From positions 1 through 60,036 of the forward strand of contig CAZPUS010000016.1 of assembly GCA_964589825.1 (NCBI GenBank): a stretch of 60,036 nucleotides of DNA, written 5' to 3'. A program made the position numbers and the translations under genes. The DNA comes from CAZPUS01 sp964589825. GTDB lineage: Bacteria > Fibrobacterota > Chitinivibrionia > Chitinivibrionales > WJKA01. Below the pieces are notes generated by a model. That model was given only the letters and a program-made list of their open reading frames with translations. It did not search any database and was not told the origin of the DNA. Positions within the stretch are counted from its first letter, which is position 1; every line of letters begins with the position of its first letter. Shown in pieces: positions 44,264 to 51,665 of this stretch.

Positions 44264-44291
44264 ATATCGGTTAACAGTCGAAATAACTTTA
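44264..44291 (-). promoter_or_regulatory. Sigma-28-like promoter of fliD
   Basis: On the minus strand, TAAAGTTA (44291-44284) is followed by ACCGATAT (44271-44264) with a 12-base spacer. This is close to the flagellar consensus, with one extra spacer base. The expected start is about 35 bases before the fliD ATG. Confidence 0.6.
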
Positions 44292-44424
44292 TGAAAAAAG
44301 ATGCGTTCCGGGTATAAGGGCTCATGCGATACTGTAATGGGGCAGTTTATTATTACCTGTTCCCGTGTATGACACCAGTGTATTTTTTATGCGAATGGCA
44401 TAATTGCGAAGGGGGATACGTAAA

Positions 44425-44587
44425 ACCTAAACTGAGCGCGTTTGTTTGCGGAATTTGGTGCAACCCGCACTGCTCTTGCGTCCCCTAAGGTGATGTAACA
44501 ACCAACAAGGTTGCCCCGTCATATTCGAGGACACAATAGCAGCACGGCTTACAATAGTTTTCATCAAAAAAACCGCTCAATTTAGGT
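44425..44587 (-). repeat. MITE-like palindromic element, copy H (well preserved)
   Basis: 163 bp, opposite in orientation to copy A. Ends ACCTAAACTGAGCG (44425-44438) and CGCTCAATTTAGGT (44574-44587) match at 13 of 14 positions as inverted repeats. The centre ACAACCAACAAGGTTG is a palindrome. AAA flanks both sides (44422-44424 and 44588-44590). It lies between the divergent fliD and MCE genes. Confidence 0.85.
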
Positions 44588-44629
44588 AAAAGTTGAATTT
44601 TGCCTCGATTGTAACCTATCTTTTACCGT

Positions 44630-45523
44630 ATGAATCTGGATAAGAAAATTGGATATGTGGCGCTTTCTGTCGCAGGAGCCTGCCTGTGTACAGGTCTTTT
44701 ATTGCTCATGTCGTTACTCATGAGTGCCGGGCGAACCCTGCATGTGGCGTTTCCCCGAGTAGGGGCACTCCGTATCGCAGCGGCGGTAAAAATTGACGGA
44801 GTGGATGCCGGATCTGTCGCCCGGATTCGGTGGAAAGGCGATCGGGCGATCGTTACCATAAACCTCGACCGGGATGCACAGCTGCGCCGCGGAGTCCGGA
44901 TTGTTTCGATGCCCGAGGGTATAATGGGCGGACGATTTGTCAGTATAGAAAACGGACCGGCCGGAGGTGATACCATTGCGACGACACCGCACGATACGCT
45001 GCGGGGCGTATTCTATCCCGGTGTTCCTGAGATGATGGCACATGTGGTCTCGTTGAGAAAACAGATTAGGGCGTATCTCGGTACGGTTCGTACGTTGTAT
45101 AAACCCGACGATGGATCGCAGGATTTTTTCACCCGATTCGATTTACTCGTGGCCAGTATCGACTCGTCCATGCAGTTGCTCGATACCACAATGCACAAGT
45201 GGCAGGTTCTGGGGAAAAAAGCAAAGGGTTTCTCCTCTGCCATGCAGGATTTAAGGAGGCATTCCGCACGTATTCGGGACGTGGCACCCGAATACGTAGC
45301 CCGAAGTTCGGAGACGCTGGAGCGGACGGCGGCCCTTCTCGAGCGTCTCGATCGAACAGTGTCTGCCAGTGCATCGCTGGTGCGGCGAGCCGAGTCACTG
45401 CAGGGCAATACCGCCTTTCTTACACAGCTTTCCAATGTACAGAAACGAATAACCTCTCTTCGGGATGCCCTTGAAACCATCAATAAAAAAGACCCTGCGT
45501 TGCCGGCGCGTCCAAAATGGTAA
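44630..45523 (+). CDS. MCE/MlaD-family protein
   Basis: The 297-residue protein has one N-terminal membrane segment (about residues 7-31) and then an MCE domain (TLHVAFPRVGALRIAAAVKI, DGVDAGSVARI, MPEGIMGGRFVSIENG). A helical C-terminal part follows, with long heptad-like stretches (ETLERTAALLERLDRTV). MCE proteins form rings or tubes that carry lipids between inner and outer membranes. The usual partner permease and ATPase (MlaE, MlaF) are absent from the window. It overlaps the next gene by 59 bases. No ribosome binding site is clear. Confidence 0.82.
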   Translation: MNLDKKIGYVALSVAGACLCTGLLLLMSLLMSAGRTLHVAFPRVGALRIAAAVKIDGVDAGSVARIRWKGDRAIVTINLDRDAQLRRGVRIVSMPEGIMGGRFVSIENGPAGGDTIATTPHDTLRGVFYPGVPEMMAHVVSLRKQIRAYLGTVRTLYKPDDGSQDFFTRFDLLVASIDSSMQLLDTTMHKWQVLGKKAKGFSSAMQDLRRHSARIRDVAPEYVARSSETLERTAALLERLDRTVSASASLVRRAESLQGNTAFLTQLSNVQKRITSLRDALETINKKDPALPARPKW

Positions 45524-46472
45524 ACTCCTCATAGCAATGTGGTTTTTGTTGTGGAGTGCCGTCGGGATACTGCATCCCCTGTATTCGCAGAATGCGGGGG
45601 ATGTGGATCATTTTTTCGAGCGGATGGTCTATGTGGAAGATTTGACCGGGCCAATGGCCTGGTGGGCTAATCCGGCCGTGTGTGCGGCTGCGGCTGCGAA
45701 AACCGCCATGCTTTTAAGTGCGGCACCTGTATGGGATGCACGCATGCTTACCGCATTGCGCTATAGTGTATATACATCGCAGCGCATGTCCTTTTGTGCG
45801 GGAGTATCCGGTATTACTCCCTTCAGTCCCGGAGGGATGCAGCTCAGTTCGAATCGGGGAGGCTTCAGTGCGTCGGGCCGGACCCAGACCCTTACTCCGA
45901 GAGTACAGTGCGTGTTAGCCTCTCGTACTTACAGCCATTGTGCGACAGGGATGATATTTTCCATCGGGGGGATTCCCTCCTCCTACCAAAAGGCCTACAG
46001 GCTGCTGTATATATTGATCGGTACCGGTGTGCTCGTGCCGATAACCAATGCAGCCGATGTGTCGATTTCTTACGCCGCTTCGGGGTTACACGATGAAGTA
46101 GGCCAGTGGCATATATCTCATTCGGTACGCGGAGGTGTACGTCAACACTGCATCGATTCCGTATTGCGAGTTTCACTAGAAGGTGCTTTCAGAATCGATG
46201 CGCTGCGCGACATTACACATAAACTCTATATGCCGGTAACGGCAATGGCAGGTATGGCCATATACGATAATATACGGGTACGCAGTGGTTTTTCGATCGA
46301 GTTGCGGGGTGGGATGGTTGACAATGTATACCAGCAGGGATCGTTGCTCAATGCAGGTGTTTCACTTGAGCCCGATACCAAGAGGTCGTTTTTTGGAGAA
46401 TACCGCGCAGGAATCAATCTTTCCTATTTCCCCGAGATTCTTCATACGGTGTATGCAGGATACCGCTTCTGA
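45465..46472 (+). CDS. Secreted, probably outer-membrane beta-barrel protein
   Basis: The 335-residue protein has a basic N-terminus followed by a hydrophobic signal (LLIAMWFLLWSAVGIL) ending near LYSQ. The rest is rich in alternating, glycine-containing strands and ends in an aromatic residue (VYAGYRF), as many outer-membrane barrels do. I do not recognise the family. The start at 45465 lies inside the MCE gene; the ATG at 45537 would avoid the overlap but leaves a signal with no basic residues. Translational coupling to the MCE gene suggests a shared role in outer-membrane lipid handling; that is inference. Confidence 0.6.
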   Translation: MPLKPSIKKTLRCRRVQNGKLLIAMWFLLWSAVGILHPLYSQNAGDVDHFFERMVYVEDLTGPMAWWANPAVCAAAAAKTAMLLSAAPVWDARMLTALRYSVYTSQRMSFCAGVSGITPFSPGGMQLSSNRGGFSASGRTQTLTPRVQCVLASRTYSHCATGMIFSIGGIPSSYQKAYRLLYILIGTGVLVPITNAADVSISYAASGLHDEVGQWHISHSVRGGVRQHCIDSVLRVSLEGAFRIDALRDITHKLYMPVTAMAGMAIYDNIRVRSGFSIELRGGMVDNVYQQGSLLNAGVSLEPDTKRSFFGEYRAGINLSYFPEILHTVYAGYRF

Positions 46473-46552
46473 CAGCCGTGATTTTAGTTACCACGACTGT
46501 TTTGGTAAATCCTGTGCAGTAACCAGGTAGCAGATGAAGTACACGACTGTCT

Positions 46553-47233
46553 TTATGCAGCAATCGATTCGGTTGCCTGTGGTCGGGCCTTTTCGTCCGC
46601 TGGTTCTTTATCTATCCATGCATCGAGTTTCTGCATGGTGAGCTCGTGTGTCTCCTGAATAAGGTTGTTGGTGGCACTGGGAAGTTCTCCGAGTATCTCT
46701 TTGGCTTCTGCAAAGCCTTTTTCTATTGCATCTCTAATTATTTCGCCGTATTCGGTTTTGGTGCCGTCGAACGCCGAAAAGAACTGGGTCGCAAAATCGA
46801 CAATGCGTGTGGAGGTGTTTTCAGCATTCCAGTACTCGGGAACCTGTGCGACTTCTTCGGTTTCTCGTGTCTGCTCGCCTTTACCCGTCTGCTGCGGATT
46901 GAGTGATTCGAATACACTTTGTTTTATCTGACGCAGCTGTGCAACGATATGTCTGGTCATTTCGCTTTTAGGGTCGACCGAAGAACCTGTGGCGTTGACT
47001 GCGACTCCCTGCCTGGTATATGCCAGCTGCTGTTTCTCTACAGAAAGAGTCGTACCGTCGGAAGAGGTGAGAGTAAGACGGGTGGTGTCCATGCGCATCG
47101 ATTCATACGACGCGGCAGCCTGAAAACCGCCCACGGCTGTGTTACGGCCGTTGCCGCTTCTGTGCTGTATGCCCTGGTGCATGGGTCCGAATGTATCCTG
47201 ACGTGGTGTGGCGGTGGGAGTAGCAACCTGCAT
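46553..47233 (-). CDS. DUF5610-like protein
   Basis: The 226-residue protein has a low-complexity N-terminal part (MQVATPTATPRQDTFGPMHQ) and a C-terminal domain with YWNAENTSTRIVDFATQFFS then IIRDAIEKGFAEAKEILGEL. This resembles the DUF5610 family, often found in bacteria with flagella or secretion systems. The N-terminal half recalls secreted or flagellar-associated proteins without a signal peptide. AGGAGG precedes the ATG. It is divergent from dnaA across the putative origin. Function unknown. Confidence 0.6.
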   Translation of the reverse strand: MQVATPTATPRQDTFGPMHQGIQHRSGNGRNTAVGGFQAAASYESMRMDTTRLTLTSSDGTTLSVEKQQLAYTRQGVAVNATGSSVDPKSEMTRHIVAQLRQIKQSVFESLNPQQTGKGEQTRETEEVAQVPEYWNAENTSTRIVDFATQFFSAFDGTKTEYGEIIRDAIEKGFAEAKEILGELPSATNNLIQETHELTMQKLDAWIDKEPADEKARPQATESIAA

Positions 47234-47279
47234 AGTGTTACCTCCTTGTAAATGAAGAAAATGTATATCTCACACATCC

Positions 47280-47600
47280 TGGTGTATACTATCTTTTTCG
47301 GTAATTGAAAAAAAATCTTTATTTTTTTTTAATTTTTGCTTGCATCTGAATGGTGAACAAATTATTTTAGCTCTAAAGCAAAAATGTGGATAACTTTTTA
47401 TGCCGAAAACAAAGGCGACATTGTGGACAACTCGTTAACAACGGCAAAACCACGTGGATAACCGCCTCCATAAAACCAATAACATGTTAAAAATAAACAA
47501 AAAACGAAATGTTAGCTCTGTGTTAACTGCATGTGTGCCATGTTGATCAGGCTACCTTTAAAACAGCAAATGTAAACTTAGTAAAGTGTGGATAACGTGT
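47280..47600. other. Probable chromosomal origin (oriC)
   Basis: The region upstream of dnaA holds four DnaA-box-like 9-mers, all in one orientation: TGTGGATAA at 47385-47393 and 47587-47595 (perfect complements of TTATCCACA), TGTGGACAA at 47422-47430 and CGTGGATAA at 47453-47461 (one mismatch each). A strongly AT-rich tract with long A and T runs lies at about 47300-47340 and could be the unwinding element. The last box overlaps the dnaA start codon. No coding sequence is present. Confidence 0.75.
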
Positions 47601-49000
47601 TAACAAACGCATCATCTTCTGTAAATTCAGCGACTTCGTTATGGGATACATGTCTTTTGTTTATACGTGACCGTGTTGGGGAATCGAGTTTCGAAACGTG
47701 GTTTCAGACAACAGAAGTGAGTATCGATGCTGAAAAAAATGTGTGTGTCTATGTGCCAAACAGCTTTTTTGCCGATTTTATCGAGGAGAATTTTCGTCAG
47801 GTAATAATAGACGCATTCCGCCACAGCGGCTGTGAGCCTACCACTATTTCTTTTGTGGCAAAAGAGAAGGACTGGCACATAATCGGCAGTATCCAGGATT
47901 CAATGGCCGAGGCAAAAAAAAGGCCCCCCAGACGTACCGTAAAAACCCGGGGAGGGACCGATCCGGCTCATTTTCGCAGTGATTTTACTTTCGATCATTA
48001 CGTGGTGGGAGACAACAATCGAATGGCGTATGCTGCAGCGACTGCGGTTGCAGAAGCCCCGGGAATTACCACGTTCAACCCGCTTACCATTTACGGCCCT
48101 ACCGGAATCGGCAAAACCCATCTGTTACAGGCGATAGGGCATTACGCACAAAAAAGCGCCACGGCCTCATGTGTGGTCTACATGTCAAGCCACGATTTTA
48201 TCAATCAGTATATCGATTATGTCGCAAAAAAAGGGCATTCGACTTCATTTTATCAACGCTTCATGAAAGCGGATCTGCTTCTGATTGACGATATACATTT
48301 TTTCGGCGGCAAAAATCCAAAGCCCGGGATTCAGAAGCAGTTTTTCAACATTTTTAATAATCTCCTGTTACATAACAATCAGATCGTACTCTCTTCCGAC
48401 CGGCCCCCAGAAACCATTCCGGGGCTTATGCAGCATATAATAAGCAGGTTCAAGGGGGGGCTTATCGCAGATATTCAGCCCCCGAATTTCGAAACACGCA
48501 TGGCGATACTTCGAAAAAAAGCGGAGAACGACGGAATTTTGCTCGAGGATGAGGTAATAGAGTATCTCGCCGCACATTTTACCGAGAATGTACGCGAGCT
48601 GGAGGGTATTCTCATAAAGCTTCTTGCCTCGTCATCTTTTACCGGGCGTGATATAACCATGGATGTGGCAAAGGAAGTCTGCGGCGATATGATGTCACAT
48701 GCAGATACGCAGGTGTCGATAGAAACGATACAGCAGAAAGTAGCCCGGGAGTTCGGGCTGTCGACTACGCAGCTGACCGCGCATTCGAGAAAGCGTAACG
48801 TAACGCTTCCCCGTTACATTGCCATGTACCTGTGCAAGCATGTGACAAGCAATTCTCTGCGTACAATCGGGCTGCGCTTTGGCGGTCGTGATTACTCAAC
48901 GGTGATTCATGCCTGTAAAAAAGTGGATGAACACCTCACATGCGAATCACACGTGAGTGAGCTTGTACACAATCTGTATCGTGAGCTGCAGGTGGAATAG
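47588..49000 (+). CDS. dnaA: Chromosomal replication initiator DnaA
   Basis: The 470-residue protein has all DnaA domains: domain I (LWDTCLLFIRDRVGESSFETWF), AAA+ domain III with Walker A GPTGIGKTHLL and Walker B LLIDDIHFFGGK, and DNA-binding domain IV with the signature LRTIGLRFGGRDYSTVIHA. It binds DnaA boxes and opens the origin. The start is a GTG at 47588 that lies inside a DnaA box, so DnaA bound there could repress its own gene. A second GTG at 47597 is possible. No ribosome binding site is evident. dnaN does not follow; a STAS gene converges instead. Confidence 0.96.
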   Translation: MDNVLTNASSSVNSATSLWDTCLLFIRDRVGESSFETWFQTTEVSIDAEKNVCVYVPNSFFADFIEENFRQVIIDAFRHSGCEPTTISFVAKEKDWHIIGSIQDSMAEAKKRPPRRTVKTRGGTDPAHFRSDFTFDHYVVGDNNRMAYAAATAVAEAPGITTFNPLTIYGPTGIGKTHLLQAIGHYAQKSATASCVVYMSSHDFINQYIDYVAKKGHSTSFYQRFMKADLLLIDDIHFFGGKNPKPGIQKQFFNIFNNLLLHNNQIVLSSDRPPETIPGLMQHIISRFKGGLIADIQPPNFETRMAILRKKAENDGILLEDEVIEYLAAHFTENVRELEGILIKLLASSSFTGRDITMDVAKEVCGDMMSHADTQVSIETIQQKVAREFGLSTTQLTAHSRKRNVTLPRYIAMYLCKHVTSNSLRTIGLRFGGRDYSTVIHACKKVDEHLTCESHVSELVHNLYRELQVE

Positions 49001-49028
49001 GCAAAGGGTATCATTTCCTGTGCGTACT

Positions 49029-49191
49029 GCATCACTGAGCGAGATATAAGTGCGGGGTCTTCTGCCATACGCGCCGCTGTTGCGTCCCACGAAATAGTGT
49101 GCCAACCGGCAAGGTCGACGCCTCATACCCGATATTGCTTACCTTCACTTCTCACCAAAGCGTTCACTAACGTAATTGCCCGGGCTTAGGT
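49029..49191 (-). repeat. MITE-like palindromic element, copy I (diverged)
   Basis: 163 bp by alignment. The left end contains ACTGAGCG and the right end GGGCTTAGGT. Internal matches include CTTCTGCCATACGCGC, GCCAACCGGCAAGG (central palindrome) and TTCTCACCAAAGCG. It lies between the convergent dnaA and STAS genes and could help terminate both transcripts. Confidence 0.6.
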
Positions 49192-49220
49192 TACCTACGA
49201 TACTGCTATGAACAATTTTG

Positions 49221-49562
49221 TTACTGTCCGCTGAATTTTGCCTCTGCTTCCTCCATAGTATCGCAGAGTGAAATCTTTTTTATTATTCGCGTGATAGTCA
49301 GCAGGTTGGTGACCAGATAATTCGCTTTGACCAGTACGATGTCTCCGCCCTTTTTTTCCGCTTCTTTTTTCATCGTAAGCAAAATGGCAAGACCCCGGCT
49401 ATTGAGATACGAAGCCTCTTCGAGGTCGATTATAAAACGATATATTCCCGCGTCGAACAGTTCGTTAAGCCGGTTTTCAAGCAGCGAAGAAAACTCCTGC
49501 GGGATATCACTGTTTATTTTTACCACTGCGATACCGTCTTTTTGGTATACTTTAACCTTCAT
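49221..49562 (-). CDS. STAS-domain anti-anti-sigma factor-like protein
   Basis: The 113-residue protein is a single STAS domain: VAVVKINSDI-type strand, RFIIDLEEASYLNSRGLAIL with the phosphorylatable serine S55, and GGDIVLVKANYLV. Such proteins release sigma factors or other targets by binding an anti-sigma kinase, and are switched by phosphorylation of the serine. No anti-sigma kinase gene is adjacent. GAGGAG precedes the ATG. The GGDEF/HD-GYP gene lies 58 bp upstream on the same strand and may share its transcript. Confidence 0.88.
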   Translation of the reverse strand: MKVKVYQKDGIAVVKINSDIPQEFSSLLENRLNELFDAGIYRFIIDLEEASYLNSRGLAILLTMKKEAEKKGGDIVLVKANYLVTNLLTITRIIKKISLCDTMEEAEAKFSGQ

Positions 49563-49620
49563 GGCAGGTATTCTCCTCTAAATTGACTGGTATACACCGG
49601 GGGTATATGTATAATCGTAT

Positions 49621-51309
49621 TCAATTCGATGTGCGGTTATATGCCTCATTGATCAATTCGTTATTTTTTTCCCGATTGCAGACATGGGTTATGAATTCGT
49701 CCACAAGCCACGGATTGAATTGAGTGGCTTTTCCTTTTTCAATCTCTTCTGCAGCTTCTTGTATCTCCATTTTTTTTCTATAACTGCGGTCGGTGGTCAT
49801 CGCGTCATAGGCGTCCGCGATGCTTAAAATCTGTGCACCCAGCGGGATTTCTTTTCCCTTGAGCTGATAGGGATACCCGTTGCCGTCCCAGCGTTCGTGA
49901 TGGTGGAGAATCAGTGGCACTTCTTTTTTCAGAAACTCCACATTCTGCAGAATGTTGGCCCCGATCACCGGGTGTTGTTTAATAGCCCTGTATTCTTCAT
50001 CGCTCAGTTTCCCCTCTTTGAGCAATACTTCCTGAGGAATTCCGATTTTGCCTACATCGTGCAGAAGGCCGGCATTTTTTATGACTGAAATTTCTTTTTC
50101 ATTCAGCCCAACCGCTTTGGCAAGCGCAACCGCATACAGTGAAACGTTCCTAGAATGTGCCTGCGTATACTTGTCCTTGGCATCGATCGCTTTGACCAGT
50201 GCATTCGTCGATTCGACATATGTTTCGCGCATCTTTCCCGAAAGCTTTATGAATTCATTTTTCAGTCCCTCAATCCCGTAATTGTCGAGATTTGTCTGTG
50301 ACTTATCTTCATAATCGGCTTTCCACATGCGGATCATGTTTCTGCCGCCGTTTTTAGCCCAATAGAGTGCTTCGTCGGCCCGCTCGATAAGTACTTTTTT
50401 GGTGGTGGTTTCGTTGGGTATGAATTCGGCCACACCGATGCTGACCGTTACCGAAATTGATACGTCACCATCAGAGAACGTATGGTTTTCGATTTTGCCG
50501 TGAAGCTTCGATGCGTATTCCATGGCCCCGTTTCCGTCTACATTCGCAATACACATAAATTCTTCTCCGCCATAGCGGCCGCAGATATCCACTTCCCGGG
50601 AATTTTCCCGCAGTATGTTGGCTATATCACTGAGAACGAGATCGCCGAATTGATGCCCATAGATGTCATTGACCGATTTAAAATGGTCTATGTCGATGAG
50701 CAGGCAGGAAAGTGCAGAGTCATATCGAAGCGCCCTGTTGAATTCAAAGGAAAGCCGTTCCTGAATGAACCGATGATTATAAAGCCCGGTAAGTCCGTCG
50801 GTGATCGAAAGCTTGACAAGCTCTTTGTTTTTTTTGTCAAGCTCTTCCATCAACACCTTTTCGGAAGCGAGTGCAAATCGAAGCTCGGTGATGATCTGGT
50901 GCCGCTCGATTGCGGTTACTATGGCATGGGTAAGTCTTTTGGATGTAAGCTCCTGAACAGAAAGGTACTCTTGAGCGCCGTTACGGACAGCGGTAATAGC
51001 AACTGTTTTTTCATGTCGGGGACCAATCATGATGACAGGCATATCGTTTTGACATTCATCGATTTTCTTCAGCAGGGTGAGCCCGCTTCCCGAGGGGTCG
51101 TCAGTATCGAGTATCACCGCGTCCTCCCCTTTGTGCTCGACGGTCGCGAGTGCCGACTCGGAATCGTAACAATGCTCTACCAGGAATTCATGATTCCCTT
51201 TCATATGTTTTTCAACCGGTGATGGTGCGGTTGTCTCGTGTTGTCTCAACACGATCCACAGAATATGGATCGGCTCGTGGCTGTGAATGGTGTTGTCGTT
51301 GGTATTCAT
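49621..51309 (-). CDS. Bifunctional c-di-GMP protein: receiver-GGDEF-HD-GYP
   Basis: The 562-residue protein has an N-terminal receiver-like domain (about 12-135), a GGDEF domain and an HD-GYP domain. The cyclase site reads GGEEF, with an inhibitory RxxD (REVD) exactly five residues before it, so it should make c-di-GMP under product control. The HD-GYP part keeps HDVGKIGIP and HHERWDGNGYP, so it could also break c-di-GMP down. The receiver has the acceptor-type D68 (VILDTDD) but its acidic pocket is missing (HILWIVLRQH), so normal phosphorylation is doubtful. The downstream STAS gene may be a partner. Confidence 0.92.
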   Translation of the reverse strand: MNTNDNTIHSHEPIHILWIVLRQHETTAPSPVEKHMKGNHEFLVEHCYDSESALATVEHKGEDAVILDTDDPSGSGLTLLKKIDECQNDMPVIMIGPRHEKTVAITAVRNGAQEYLSVQELTSKRLTHAIVTAIERHQIITELRFALASEKVLMEELDKKNKELVKLSITDGLTGLYNHRFIQERLSFEFNRALRYDSALSCLLIDIDHFKSVNDIYGHQFGDLVLSDIANILRENSREVDICGRYGGEEFMCIANVDGNGAMEYASKLHGKIENHTFSDGDVSISVTVSIGVAEFIPNETTTKKVLIERADEALYWAKNGGRNMIRMWKADYEDKSQTNLDNYGIEGLKNEFIKLSGKMRETYVESTNALVKAIDAKDKYTQAHSRNVSLYAVALAKAVGLNEKEISVIKNAGLLHDVGKIGIPQEVLLKEGKLSDEEYRAIKQHPVIGANILQNVEFLKKEVPLILHHHERWDGNGYPYQLKGKEIPLGAQILSIADAYDAMTTDRSYRKKMEIQEAAEEIEKGKATQFNPWLVDEFITHVCNREKNNELINEAYNRTSN

Positions 51310-51665
51310 CGTGGTATGAAAAAGATTACCATCAAAACGTGTGAAAAACTATTTTTACCTAATTGTAGCGTTTTGGTCACAGGAATGCAAGTAATTGAGC
51401 TCCTGTTGGGCACCGTACCCAAGAAAAAACTGCTCCCGTGACCTTCGTAACCACCGTGCCTTACGTAGTATTACCGGCAGGCTTGCATATACAGGCGATG
51501 TCGGAACGGGAGAGGCCGATGTGGTATGTGTACCGTAATACTGAAACTGTTCCGAAATAAGTAGTGTACCGTACGACAATCCAACAGCACATGTTATATG
51601 CAATTCCGTATAGCAGCTGAATACCCGATTAAAACCGACTGCATTTGTATTCAACCGTAAACTAT
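51310..51665. other. Divergent intergenic region
   Basis: About 355 bp between the c-di-GMP gene and the helicase-domain gene. At 51355, ACCTAATTGTAGCG resembles the repeat-family end, but the rest does not match well. No clear promoter or RNA structure is visible. Confidence 0.4.

Noticed and set aside
51355..51400. ACCTAATTGTAGCG followed by TTTTGGTCA, similar to a repeat left end
   Set aside because: The rest of the element and the right end cannot be found; probably chance or too decayed to call.
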